Source: Amphibacillus cookii (GTDB taxonomy: Bacteria > Bacillota > Bacilli > Bacillales > Amphibacillaceae). From it: a stretch of 64,000 nt of DNA. Location: positions 1 through 64,000 of the forward strand of contig NZ_JAFBDS010000002.1 of assembly GCF_016908375.1 (NCBI RefSeq), given 5' to 3'. The notes beneath the pieces are model-generated. The model ran no database searches and was not told the origin of the DNA. It was given only the letters and a program-made list of their open reading frames with translations. The translations under genes were made by a program, and so were the position numbers. Each line of letters starts with the position of its first letter. Within the stretch, counting starts at the first letter, position 1. This document shows, in pieces, positions 7,768 to 16,524 of this stretch.

Positions 7768-9369
7768 ATGAATTCACGAGTGGCTTATTTTTGTATGGAG
7801 TATGGCTTGGATGTAAAAATGAAAACGTATGCAGGTGGATTAGGAATTTTAGCTGGTGACTACTTAAAAGGTGCTAAGGACCATGGTTATCCAATGGTAG
7901 GTATCGGTATCAAGTGGAAACAAGGATATACCGATCAACGCATAGATGAAGAAGGCCATCCTTATGATGCTTATCATAACTACGGTTATGATTTTCTAGA
8001 GGATACAGGTGTAAAAGTAAACGTGACGATAAGAAAACAACCGATTGCATGTAAAGTGTGGAAAGTCGATCGATTTGGAAATGTTCCTTTATATCTTTTA
8101 GATACTGATTTACCAGAAAATCCAGAGACTTGGATTACGGGTCAACTCTATGGCTGGTTTGGTGAGGAGCGTATTGCCCAAGAAATGGTTTTAGGTATTG
8201 GTGGTATCCGTGCATTGCGAGCACTCGGTTATGATATTGATGTCTATCATTTTAATGAAGGCCATGCACTTTTTGCTGGTTTTGAACTAATGAGGGAAAA
8301 GCTCGAGGCTGGTACGTCTTTTAATCAAGCGTGGGCTCAAACACGTAAAGAAATTGTTTTTACAACACACACACCTGTTGTTGAAGGAAATGAGTCCCAT
8401 CCAATAGAGCGCCTCCTGTACATGGGGGCTGCTAATGGATTAACGGTTGAGCAATTAGTTGAAATTGGTGGTGCGCCGTTTAACATGACAGTTGGAGCAC
8501 TGCGACTGTCACGAATGTCAAACGCAGTGGCTGAGCTCCATGGTGAGACAGCCAATAAAATGTGGTCACATGTTGAGGGGCGCTCAGAGATTGTTGCAAT
8601 TACAAATTGTATCCATAAACCGACTTGGGTTGATGATAATATGATTCAAGTAGCTGAAGCAGATGGTGATCTTTGGCAAGCCCACTTGACTAACAAAATA
8701 GCATTAATAGACTTTGTTGAAAAGCGCAATGGTGTTCGATTAAAAGAAGACAAGATGATTATTGGTTTTTCACGTCGGGCAGCACCTTATAAACGAAGTG
8801 ACTTTATTTTTTCTAATCAAGCAATTATGGGTCCACTGTTAGCCTCTGGTCAAGTGCAAATTGTTTTTTCAGGTAAAGCGCACCCCTTAGATGATACGGG
8901 TAAAGAAATTGTTGCTTCATTAGTGAAGATGGCAAAGAAATACCCTGAATCCGTTGTGTTTTTAGAGAATTATGATATGACGATAGGTGCAGCCTTGACC
9001 CGTGGTGCTGATGTTTGGCTGAATAATCCACGGCGTCCTAAAGAAGCAAGTGGAACATCTGGTATGAAGGCGGCAATGAATGGTGTACTCAACTTAAGTA
9101 CGTTAGATGGTTGGTGGCCAGAAGCCTGTGAACATGGGGTGAATGGCTGGCAATTTGGTGACGGTTTCGAAAGTGATAATGAAGCTGAATTAGATGCGCA
9201 TGATTTAGAGGCACTTTATCAGGTGTTACAAGAAGAAGTGATTCCCACATTTTATCAAAATAAAGATAAGTGGGTACAAATGATGAAAGCAAGTATTTCC
9301 AGTACTAAAGATCGTTACGCAATTAAGCGAATGCTTGAAGATTATTATAATAAGCTATATAACAATTGA
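7768..9369 (+). CDS. glgP: Alpha-glucan (glycogen) phosphorylase, short type
   Basis: 533-residue glycosyltransferase family 35 enzyme that releases glucose-1-phosphate from alpha-1,4-glucans using phosphate. The N-terminus VAYFCMEYGL and YAGGLGILAGDYLKGAKD are typical of the short bacterial/archaeal phosphorylases (TIGR02094 type). The catalytic core has FNEGHALF, TTHTPVVEGNE, FSRRAAPYKR and the pyridoxal-phosphate site EASGTSGMKAAMNGVLN with its lysine. The length is well below the 800 or so residues of classical GlgP, as expected for this subgroup. An AAGGAGG site lies 8 bases before the ATG. No glgBCDA genes are adjacent, so it may act on maltodextrins or on glycogen made by enzymes encoded elsewhere. 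Confidence 0.88.
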   Translation: MNSRVAYFCMEYGLDVKMKTYAGGLGILAGDYLKGAKDHGYPMVGIGIKWKQGYTDQRIDEEGHPYDAYHNYGYDFLEDTGVKVNVTIRKQPIACKVWKVDRFGNVPLYLLDTDLPENPETWITGQLYGWFGEERIAQEMVLGIGGIRALRALGYDIDVYHFNEGHALFAGFELMREKLEAGTSFNQAWAQTRKEIVFTTHTPVVEGNESHPIERLLYMGAANGLTVEQLVEIGGAPFNMTVGALRLSRMSNAVAELHGETANKMWSHVEGRSEIVAITNCIHKPTWVDDNMIQVAEADGDLWQAHLTNKIALIDFVEKRNGVRLKEDKMIIGFSRRAAPYKRSDFIFSNQAIMGPLLASGQVQIVFSGKAHPLDDTGKEIVASLVKMAKKYPESVVFLENYDMTIGAALTRGADVWLNNPRRPKEASGTSGMKAAMNGVLNLSTLDGWWPEACEHGVNGWQFGDGFESDNEAELDAHDLEALYQVLQEEVIPTFYQNKDKWVQMMKASISSTKDRYAIKRMLEDYYNKLYNN

Positions 9370-9523
9370 AATATGTTTAGAACAAGTGAGTAACTAAATG
9401 ATCTTCATCGTTTTAACCAGTATGTATAGGAGTTCAGCATAAATTGAGGCAGATGGTGAAAGGAGAATAGTTTATAAACTGTAGGTGAGTAAATTAATAA
9501 TGATGAGTTGAGGTCCATATAAT

Positions 9524-9572
9524 GGAATGTTAGACGTCGTTCTACGATAGGGTAGTCTAAGTCTAACATTCC
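9524..9572. other. Perfect 12-bp inverted repeat in a 260-bp gap
   Basis: GGAATGTTAGAC (9524-9535) and GTCTAACATTCC (9561-9572) are exact complements around a 25-base centre. It lies between the convergent glgP and aapP genes. There is no T-run, so it is a weak terminator candidate at best. It could be a shared 3'-end hairpin or a mobile-element remnant. Confidence 0.6.
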
Positions 9573-9632
9573 GAAAGTGGATTTTCAGATCAATATAGTC
9601 CTTAACACAAAAGTGAACGTTCATTAGCAGAT

Positions 9633-10412
9633 CTATAAAATTTGTGACAAGAACAGTTTAGTTCGTTCGTGTTGCGGATTATCAAATAATTTTTCAGGTG
9701 TCCCTGTTTCGATAATTTCTCCCCCGTCAAAAAGGACGATACGATCAGCTACTTCTCTGGCAAACCCCATTTCGTGTGTGACACAGAGCATGGTCATTCC
9801 TGATCTAGCTAGTTCTTTCATAACATCTAATACTTCTTTAATCATTTCCGGATCAAGGGCTGACGTAGGTTCGTCGAATAGCATAATTTCAGGTTGCATA
9901 GCTAGTGCTCTGGCAATGGCGACACGTTGTTGTTGTCCTCCCGATAATTGCCCTGGATATTTGTCAGCTTGCTCGGGAATCCCAACGCGTTCCAGTAATT
10001 CACGTGCGAGTTTTTCAGCTTTCGCTTTTGGCTTTTTCTTTACCCAAATTGGTCCTAAAGTAATGTTTTTTATGATCGTCATATGTGGAAAGAGGTTAAA
10101 CTGTTGGAACACCATCCCTGTTTCCTTGCGGATGGCTTCAATATCTTTTAAATCATGTGATAAACTAACACCATCAATTTCAATATGACCTTGTTGAATC
10201 GGTTCTAATCCATTTATTGTACGAATGAATGTTGATTTTCCAGAACCAGATGGACCTAAAATGACAAGAACTTCACCTTTATTTATTGTAAGGTTCACAT
10301 CTTTTAATACATGCATATCACCAAACCATTTATTTATACCTTCACACTTAATAATCGTTTCATTTGTCTTTGGCAAAGGTCCCACCTCTATATTTCTTTG
10401 TGTTTGTACCAT
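9633..10412 (-). CDS. aapP: Amino-acid ABC transporter ATP-binding protein (AapP-like)
   Basis: 259-residue ATPase of the polar amino-acid transporter class. Walker A is GPSGSGKST (about residues 52-60), the Q-loop region is [10 protein letters not shown], the signature is [15 protein letters not shown], Walker B is [12 protein letters not shown] and the switch region is [14 protein letters not shown]. It energises uptake through the AapQ/AapM permease pair and is the last gene of aapJ-aapQ-aapM-aapP. An AAGGAGG site lies about 10 bases before the ATG. The 20-residue N-terminal extension before the ABC fold ([11 protein letters not shown]) is slightly longer than in GlnQ-type ATPases. Substrate: L-amino acids in general, by analogy with rhizobial AapP. 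Confidence 0.88.
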   Translation of the reverse strand: MVQTQRNIEVGPLPKTNETIIKCEGINKWFGDMHVLKDVNLTINKGEVLVILGPSGSGKSTFIRTINGLEPIQQGHIEIDGVSLSHDLKDIEAIRKETGMVFQQFNLFPHMTIIKNITLGPIWVKKKPKAKAEKLARELLERVGIPEQADKYPGQLSGGQQQRVAIARALAMQPEIMLFDEPTSALDPEMIKEVLDVMKELARSGMTMLCVTHEMGFAREVADRIVLFDGGEIIETGTPEKLFDNPQHERTKLFLSQIL

Positions 10413-10454
10413 CGTTAATAAGCCTCCTTAATAGTATTAAGTCAATTTGTGTAT

Positions 10455-11657
10455 TTAACGTTCTCCAACACCTAATGATTTTTCAATGCGACGACTCGAA
10501 TAGGACATAGAATAAGCAATAACCCAGTAAACAAAAGCAATAAACACGTAAACTTCCATATGTCTCCCTAAAAAATCAGGATTTGATTTTACTGATTGGG
10601 CAATGCCTAATAAATCAACAAGCCCAACGATTGCTACGAGAGACGTATCTTTAAACATCGATATACTTTGCCCGACAATAGTTGGAATAATTGCTCGTAA
10701 CGCTTGTGGTAAAATAATAAAGGTGGTGGTTTGAACAGGGTTTAATCCAATCGTTTTAGCAGCTTCGTATTGCCCGTTCGGTATAGATTGTAAGCCACCA
10801 CGTACATTTTCCGCCATATAAGCAGCAGTGAAGAAGGTTGCTCCTAACATGACGCGCATTACGTTGTCAATCGTTAACCCTGTGGGTAAAAAGAGTGGAA
10901 GCAATACTTGCGCCATAAAAAAGATTGTAATTAACGGTATACCGCGAATTAATTCAATATAACCTACACAAAAATATTTTATGACAGGTAACTTACTTGT
11001 TCGTCCTAATGCTAAAAGAATCCCAATAGGAAAGGATAAAATGATGGCTACGGCTGCTAACATCAATGTGAGCATAAGACCATTCCATACGTTTGTACGA
11101 ATCGCGGGTAATATACCAAACCCATGAATGAATAATAATACGATAGGTATACTGATGGCCCAGCCGACGATGTTAATGCGCTTACTATAAGGGATTTTTG
11201 CGCCAATAAAATAGCTAAAAACCAGCATTACTAATTGTGCCGTTAACCATATTTTAGATGTGTTTGCTGTAAACGGGGCGACAATATGAATCAAATAAAT
11301 GGCTGATAAAATATAGGACAATCGTAGCATTGTGCCTTTAAATGTACCAGCTGAGATGCCAAACATAAAGGTCAATATGGCTAGAGCTGACCAAATTCGC
11401 CATAATGCCGTTATGGGGTATTGGCCAACCATAAATAACTTATAGTTATCACCGATTACCGCCCATTGTGCTTCTGTCAAAACCCAAGTTAATGTTGTGT
11501 AACCAATAGAAATTAATAATCCGCCGGCTAATAGAGTTAACAACATATTATACCAAGTATTAAACAAATTTTTGCGCATCCAGTCCCAGATTGAAAATGA
11601 TGGGGAAGGGGGGGCGATCATTTGCTTTGCCTCAACTAATTTTAAATCGACACTCAT
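10455..11657 (-). CDS. aapM: Amino-acid ABC transporter permease (AapM-like)
   Basis: 400-residue inner-membrane permease. The C-terminal half has the transmembrane domain with the EAA loop EAAKTIGLNPVQTTTFIILPQALRAIIP, which docks on the ATPase. The N-terminal half carries four further hydrophobic segments, giving the roughly 400-residue length that separates AapM/BztC permeases from the usual 220-residue polar amino-acid permeases. The ATG at 11657 is used because GAGAGGTGAT lies 7 to 10 bases upstream; the in-frame GTG at 11666 falls inside that site. The gene starts 5 bases after aapQ ends, so they are co-translated. Confidence 0.88.
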   Translation of the reverse strand: MSVDLKLVEAKQMIAPPSPSFSIWDWMRKNLFNTWYNMLLTLLAGGLLISIGYTTLTWVLTEAQWAVIGDNYKLFMVGQYPITALWRIWSALAILTFMFGISAGTFKGTMLRLSYILSAIYLIHIVAPFTANTSKIWLTAQLVMLVFSYFIGAKIPYSKRINIVGWAISIPIVLLFIHGFGILPAIRTNVWNGLMLTLMLAAVAIILSFPIGILLALGRTSKLPVIKYFCVGYIELIRGIPLITIFFMAQVLLPLFLPTGLTIDNVMRVMLGATFFTAAYMAENVRGGLQSIPNGQYEAAKTIGLNPVQTTTFIILPQALRAIIPTIVGQSISMFKDTSLVAIVGLVDLLGIAQSVKSNPDFLGRHMEVYVFIAFVYWVIAYSMSYSSRRIEKSLGVGER

Positions 11658-11662
11658 GACGA

Positions 11663-12835
11663 TCACCTCTCAACCAATTGTGTTTTTTTGTTAAAAATAT
11701 TCATAAACAACGATGTGATTAAACTTAATGTTAAATAGACCACAATCATGATCATAATAATTTCTATTGCATGACCGGATTGATTCAATGAAGTGTTACC
11801 GACACTAACTAATTCTTGATACCCTACAGCGATGGCTAAGCTAGAGTTTTTTGTTAAGTTCAGATACTGACTAGTTACAGGTGGAATAATGATACGGACA
11901 GCCTGTGGTAAGATAACTAACCGCATCATCGTTGAACTCTTTAAACCAATAGCTTGTGCTGCCTCTGTCTGACCTTTATTGACGGATTGGATACCGGCAC
12001 GAACAATTTCAGCAATATAAGTAGCGGTATAAATGACAAGACCTGCTAATATAGCTAAAAATTCTGCAGATAGACGCAGACCACCACTGAAGTTAAAATT
12101 TCCTAATTCAGGTTGCGAAATATGAACGGGCCCTGATTGTGTCACTACCCATGCAAGGCTAAAACTAATAATTAATGTTGCTATTGCCCAGAATGCCGGA
12201 AACCGCCTAGTACCGATCTTGATTTGCTTGTTGAGTTGGTATTTCCAGATGATGACCGCACTGATCAGGCCAATAATTGAAACGATAACCCAGATGAATG
12301 TGTGACTGTTTGTTGTAAACCAAGGAATAGCAATCCCACGATTATTAAAGTAAAAATGACCCATTGAATAGCTATCTTGGACTTGCGGAAGAGGAAGAAT
12401 AACTGCAAAATACCAAATGAAAATTTGCACTAATAAAGGTGTGTTGCGGAAAACTTCTATATACAAACCAGATAGCTTTCGAACGAGCCAATTATTTGAT
12501 AATCGAGCGATACCGACGGAAACACCTAGAACCGTTGTTAAAAGAATACCAATGACAGCAATTCTTAATGTATTTAGTACACCAACGAGCATTGCTCTAG
12601 CGTACGTATCTGTTGGCTGATAGTCAATTAGTGATTCAGAAATATTAAATGAAGCTGTACGACGTAAAAATTGAAAACCGAAGTTAATACCAAGCCGGTT
12701 TAAACCAGTTATTGCATTGTTGATTAAGTAACCAAAAAACAACACCACCAAAATAGCAAAACCAATTTGAAATAAAATAGGTAAAATACGATTATCACGC
12801 CAAAAAGGTGTTGAAACCCGTTTAGATTCTCTCAT
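11663..12835 (-). CDS. aapQ: Amino-acid ABC transporter permease (AapQ-like)
   Basis: 390-residue permease, partner of AapM. Its EAA loop is EAAQAIGLKSSTMMRLVILPQAVRIIIP, followed by TSQYLNLTKNSSLAIAVGYQEL, a stretch characteristic of AapQ/BztB. About eight transmembrane segments are spread over an extended N-terminal domain and a conserved C-terminal domain. The ATG at 12835 follows GAGGTG by 7 bases; the longer frame would begin with a TTG that overlaps the ribosome-binding site. It is separated from aapJ by 200 bp containing an R1 repeat, which may act in the mRNA (see findings). Confidence 0.88.
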   Translation of the reverse strand: MRESKRVSTPFWRDNRILPILFQIGFAILVVLFFGYLINNAITGLNRLGINFGFQFLRRTASFNISESLIDYQPTDTYARAMLVGVLNTLRIAVIGILLTTVLGVSVGIARLSNNWLVRKLSGLYIEVFRNTPLLVQIFIWYFAVILPLPQVQDSYSMGHFYFNNRGIAIPWFTTNSHTFIWVIVSIIGLISAVIIWKYQLNKQIKIGTRRFPAFWAIATLIISFSLAWVVTQSGPVHISQPELGNFNFSGGLRLSAEFLAILAGLVIYTATYIAEIVRAGIQSVNKGQTEAAQAIGLKSSTMMRLVILPQAVRIIIPPVTSQYLNLTKNSSLAIAVGYQELVSVGNTSLNQSGHAIEIIMIMIVVYLTLSLITSLFMNIFNKKTQLVER

Positions 12836-12910
12836 AGCTAGACACCTCAATTTAGTTTATTAATGTAGAGAACCTGCTTAAAAGTCATGCAGGTTCTTCT
12901 AATGTGCGAG

Positions 12911-13050
12911 TTATCACATATAACCGTCCGTAAAACGCACACCTCAAAATAGAGAGTAAGAGGTATTAAGCGGCCGCTAACGGACGCTAACGCCAACGAA
13001 CCTGCAACCCGTGGGAGAAGAACGAAAACACCCACGGAGGTTCGTTATAT
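12911..13050 (-). repeat. R1 interspersed repeat inside the aap operon
   Basis: Minus-oriented R1 copy running from 'ttatcacatataaccgtccg' to 'ggaggttcgttatat'. It fills the space between the stop of aapJ and the leader of aapQ. The hairpin GTGGG... / CCCAC... lies about 13010-13035. A shadow ORF across it was rejected. Confidence 0.8.
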
Positions 13051-14148
13051 TTAACGGAATGGAGGCGAATAAAGAATTCCACCGTCTGTGTACAAATCAT
13101 TTAAACCTCGATCCAAATTGAAGATAGTATCCGGGCCTAAGTTACGGTCATAAATTTCTTGGTAATTTCCTACATGTGTGATGACACGAATAGCAAATTC
13201 GTCATCAATGCCAAGCATTTGTCCCAATTCACCTTCTTCACCCATGAAGCGGCGAACAACAGGATCTTCACTACCTAGGAAGTCTTCAATATTTTCAGAT
13301 GTAATGCCTAGTTCTTCAGCCTCAATGGTAGCAAGTGTCACCCATTTGACAATATCAAACCATTGATCATCACCATGTCTAACAGTAGGGCCGAGTGGCT
13401 CTTTAGATAGATTTTCTTCAAGTATAATATGTTGATCAGGGTTGGCTAAAGTTGCTTGGCGTGATACAAGTCCTGATTTGTCTGTTGTCCACGCATCAAT
13501 ATTTCCAGACTCATAAGCTTCTACAACAGCATCACTGTCATCGAATAGCACTTGTTCATAAGTGATGCCGTATTTTCTAAACTGATCGGCTAGGTTTGAT
13601 TCCGTTGTTGTTCCAGTCTCAACGCCAATTCGAGCACCTTCAAGCTCTTCTAACGATGTTATACCGCTATCACTTCTAACCATGATACCTTGACCATCAT
13701 AAAAAGTGGTTGGTGTAAAGTTAGTACCTAAAGCAACATCACGATCTAATGTCCAAGTTGTATTTCGGATAAGCACATCAACTTCACCTGTTTGTAACGC
13801 AGTAAATCGTTCTTGTGCCGATAAAGGTCTAACTTCAATGGCCTCAGGATCATCGAAGATAGCTGCTGCCAATGTTTTACCAAAATCAATATCAAAGCCT
13901 TCATATTCACCATCAGAATTCAAGTAACCAAATCCAGGTAGTTGATTATTTCCACCAACAATGACATAGCCGCGATCAAGTATAGTTGCTAATGTGTCAC
14001 CTTCTTCGGTGTCAGAAGCTGGGTCTGTTTCATCAACATCTGTTTCTGGGTCAGCACTGATAGTGTCGTCTGCACAGCCAACTAAAAAGATACCTCCTAG
14101 TAAGGTTAACCATAGTAAAAATTTAAAAATGCGCTTAGAATTTCTCAT
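13051..14148 (-). CDS. aapJ: Amino-acid ABC transporter substrate-binding lipoprotein (AapJ-like)
   Basis: 365-residue exported binding protein that captures amino acids outside the membrane and delivers them to AapQM. A lipoprotein signal (basic NSKR, hydrophobic core FLLWLTLLGGIFL) ends in lipobox LVGC with Cys25. An acidic linker rich in Asp, Glu and Thr (about 28-50) follows. The mature domain has the solute-binding fold of the AapJ/BztA branch: GYVIVGGNNQLPGFGYLNSDGEYEGFDIDFGK, then RNTTWTLDRD and GPDTIFNLDRGLNDL near the end. Membrane anchoring replaces the free periplasmic form of proteobacterial AapJ. It is the first gene of the operon and has a near-perfect CodY box upstream. Confidence 0.9.
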   Translation of the reverse strand: MRNSKRIFKFLLWLTLLGGIFLVGCADDTISADPETDVDETDPASDTEEGDTLATILDRGYVIVGGNNQLPGFGYLNSDGEYEGFDIDFGKTLAAAIFDDPEAIEVRPLSAQERFTALQTGEVDVLIRNTTWTLDRDVALGTNFTPTTFYDGQGIMVRSDSGITSLEELEGARIGVETGTTTESNLADQFRKYGITYEQVLFDDSDAVVEAYESGNIDAWTTDKSGLVSRQATLANPDQHIILEENLSKEPLGPTVRHGDDQWFDIVKWVTLATIEAEELGITSENIEDFLGSEDPVVRRFMGEEGELGQMLGIDDEFAIRVITHVGNYQEIYDRNLGPDTIFNLDRGLNDLYTDGGILYSPPFR

Positions 14149-14215
14149 CCCTTAATGCCCCCTTAAATAATTTATCACAATACCTAACATTGATTGTAAA
14201 GTAGTTATAATTTTT

Positions 14216-14261
14216 AATGTATAAAATTGTAAGATTATTTAACAATATTTTTCTGAAAATT
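14216..14261 (-). promoter_or_regulatory. CodY box and promoter of aapJQMP
   Basis: Read on the minus strand, AATTTTCAGAAAAAT (positions 14261-14247) matches the CodY consensus at 14 of 15 bases. It abuts a candidate promoter, TTGTTA (14245-14240), an 18-base spacer and TACATT (14221-14216). A second candidate (TTTACA, 17 bases, TGATAA) lies nearer the gene. CodY-GTP-branched-chain amino acid repression of this transporter is therefore likely, parallel to the ilv-leu operon next door. Confidence 0.7.
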
Positions 14262-14350
14262 CTGTTCATTTGGGTTTGAATAAATATGTTTAATCATTCA
14301 AAAAAGATGGATATTGGCTATCTCGGGGGCTATATAGGAGTTAAGTAACA

Positions 14351-14436
14351 TAACAAAACCACCAGTCTCTATGAGAGGACACTAAAAAGTTAGATTTGTT
14401 ACGTTAACTTTCGAGTCCAATACAGCAACTGGTGGT
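14351..14436 (-). terminator. Long-looped terminator of the ilv-leu operon
   Basis: On the minus strand ACCACCAGT (14436-14428) pairs with ACTGGTGGT (14366-14358), which runs into TTTTGTTATG. The 61-base interior holds a nested AAAGTTA/TAACTTT hairpin. The position just after leuD fits a rho-independent terminator. The T-run is imperfect. Confidence 0.6.
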
Positions 14437-14495
14437 CTAGATTATGGTTGTTTGTTTTAATTAAAATAATTGCTAGTTGAAGTTTTTATATTTAC

Positions 14496-15086
14496 TTAAT
14501 AGACAATGTGGTTCTTTTCAAATGCAGTAATGTTATCCTCGTATGTCAGTGTTACGGATATTTCATCCCAACCATTCAATAGCATTTGTCTTGGATAATC
14601 TGCAATCTCAAACGAAGCTTCAAAGCCAACATTGTCATAAACTTTTTTCGTTTCAAGATCAACAGTTAAGTGATACTGATCAGCTTCAGCATTTTTGATC
14701 AGTTGTTGTGTTTCTGCTTCTTTTAATACAACGGGTAAGATACCATTTTTTGTGCAATTATTAAAGAAGATGTCAGCAAAGCTAGGTGCAATAATAATTT
14801 TAAAACCGAAATCTTCTAATGCCCAAGGTGCATGTTCTCGAGATGATCCACAACCAAAGTTCTCACCACCAACCAGAATTGAAGCATTTTCATACTTAGG
14901 GTGATTTAGTGAAAAATCAGGTCTTGGGTGGTCTTTATCATCATAACGCCAATTATAAAAGAGATATTGACCAAATCCTTGTCGAGAAATACGTTTTAGA
15001 AATTGCTTTGGGATAATTTGATCAGTATCCACATTTGCCCGATTTAAGGGGTATACAAGCCCTTTGTGTTGTTTAAGTGCATCCAT
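14496..15086 (-). CDS. leuD: 3-isopropylmalate dehydratase small subunit
   Basis: 196-residue swivel-domain subunit. With LeuC it forms isopropylmalate isomerase, converting 2-isopropylmalate to 3-isopropylmalate in leucine synthesis. Family marks are NVDTDQIIPKQFLK near residue 19, the active-site loop GGENFGCGSSREHAPWAL, and FADIFFNNCTKNGILPV. The length is normal for the family. It is the last gene of the operon, starting 19 bases after leuC, with an AAGGAGGAATTG site. It is followed by the operon terminator. Confidence 0.97.
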   Translation of the reverse strand: MDALKQHKGLVYPLNRANVDTDQIIPKQFLKRISRQGFGQYLFYNWRYDDKDHPRPDFSLNHPKYENASILVGGENFGCGSSREHAPWALEDFGFKIIIAPSFADIFFNNCTKNGILPVVLKEAETQQLIKNAEADQYHLTVDLETKKVYDNVGFEASFEIADYPRQMLLNGWDEISVTLTYEDNITAFEKNHIVY

Positions 15087-15105
15087 ATCGCAATTCCTCC
15101 TTCAT

Positions 15106-16512
15106 TTATAATTCAAATGTTCTTACATCAACAAAATGTCCTGCAATAGCAGCAGCGGTTGCCATTTCTGGACTGACTAGGTGTGTCCTAGCATCTGTTC
15201 CTTGTCTACCTTCGAAGTTACGATTAGATGTTGAAGCACAACGTTCACCAGGAGGAACAATATCACCATTCATTGCCAAACACATACTGCAACCTGGTTC
15301 TCGCCACTCAAAACCCGCTTCAATAAATAGTTTATCAAGTCCTTTTTCTTCGGCTTTTTGTTTAACTGTTTGAGAGCCCGGTACAACAATAGCATTAACG
15401 CCTTGATTGACTTTTCGACCTTTTATCACACTTGCTGCCTGTTCTAAATCTTGAAGCCTTGAATTTGTACATGAACCAATAAAGACATGTTCAATAGGGA
15501 CAGAAGTGATTGGGATATTTGGCTCTAATCCCATGTATTCGAGGGCGTGCTTAATTTCATTACGCTCATTATCATCTTGTGCTTGATCCGGATGTGGAAT
15601 GATTCCATTAACAGGTAAGCATTGACTAGGGTTCGTGCCCCAAGTCACTTGTGGCTCTACTTCTGAAGCATTAAGTGTTACGGTTCGATCATAGCTAGCA
15701 CCGTGATCAGTAGCCAATGCTAACCAATCTCTCTTTGCTTGCTCAAACAACTCACCATCTGGCGTATGTTCGCGTCCTGCTAAGAAATCAATCGTCGTTT
15801 GATCTGGACTAACTAAGCCTGCCCGAGCACCCGCTTCAATTGACATATTACAAATCGTCATCCGGCCTTCCATCGAAAGGTTTCTGACAGCTTCTCCAGT
15901 ATATTCAATAACATAGCCTGTTCCAAAATTAACCCCGTACTTAGCAATTAGAGCTAGTACCAAGTCTTTTGCGGTCACACCTAATCCTAATTTTCCTTCT
16001 ATTTTAACATTAAGTGTCTTAGGTTTGGCTTGCCAAATCGTTTGGGTTGCTAGCACGTGTTCCACTTCACTTGTCCCGATACCAAAGGCAAGGGCACCAA
16101 ATGCCCCATGTGTGGAGGTGTGACTGTCACCACAAACGATTGTTTTACCGGGTTGGGTTAGCCCTAATTCAGGACCAATAACGTGAACAATTCCTTGATG
16201 TTTATGTCCCATACCAGCAAGCGGGACTCCAAATTCATCACAGTTTTGTTTAAGTGTGTCCATTTGTAGTTTAGATATCTCATCTTTAATAACATTGGTA
16301 TGTGTTGTTGGGACATTGTGATCCATTGTAGCGAATGTTCGCTTGGGTTGCCTTACTTTGCGACCTTTAAGACGTAAACCTTCAAACGCCTGAGGTGATG
16401 TAACTTCATGGACTAAATGTAAATCGATATAAAGAAGAGCAGGTTTACCTGCTTCTTCAAAGACAACATTTTTATCCCAAATTTTTTCGATAATCGTTTT
16501 TGGTTTCGTCAT
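15106..16512 (-). CDS. leuC: 3-isopropylmalate dehydratase large subunit
   Basis: 468-residue aconitase-family subunit that carries the [4Fe-4S] cluster. The cluster cysteines lie in [12 protein letters not shown] and [13 protein letters not shown]. Other family marks are [18 protein letters not shown] near the N-terminus, [32 protein letters not shown] in mid-protein, and the NRNFEGRQG stretch near the end. The ATG at 16512 ([10 protein letters not shown]) is preferred over an in-frame GTG at 16521 because AAGGAG lies 8 bases before it. It follows leuB after 12 bases and pairs with LeuD. Confidence 0.96.
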   Translation of the reverse strand: MTKPKTIIEKIWDKNVVFEEAGKPALLYIDLHLVHEVTSPQAFEGLRLKGRKVRQPKRTFATMDHNVPTTHTNVIKDEISKLQMDTLKQNCDEFGVPLAGMGHKHQGIVHVIGPELGLTQPGKTIVCGDSHTSTHGAFGALAFGIGTSEVEHVLATQTIWQAKPKTLNVKIEGKLGLGVTAKDLVLALIAKYGVNFGTGYVIEYTGEAVRNLSMEGRMTICNMSIEAGARAGLVSPDQTTIDFLAGREHTPDGELFEQAKRDWLALATDHGASYDRTVTLNASEVEPQVTWGTNPSQCLPVNGIIPHPDQAQDDNERNEIKHALEYMGLEPNIPITSVPIEHVFIGSCTNSRLQDLEQAASVIKGRKVNQGVNAIVVPGSQTVKQKAEEKGLDKLFIEAGFEWREPGCSMCLAMNGDIVPPGERCASTSNRNFEGRQGTDARTHLVSPEMATAAAIAGHFVDVRTFEL

Positions 16513-16524
16513 TTCATTCACTCC

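Noticed and set aside
8337-9292. Minus-strand ORFs across the phosphorylase gene
   Set aside because: They are shadows of glgP, whose plus-strand frame has continuous family motifs.
12847-13035. Minus-strand ORF of 62 codons
   Set aside because: It lies almost wholly within an R1 repeat, and its sequence changes freely between repeat copies.
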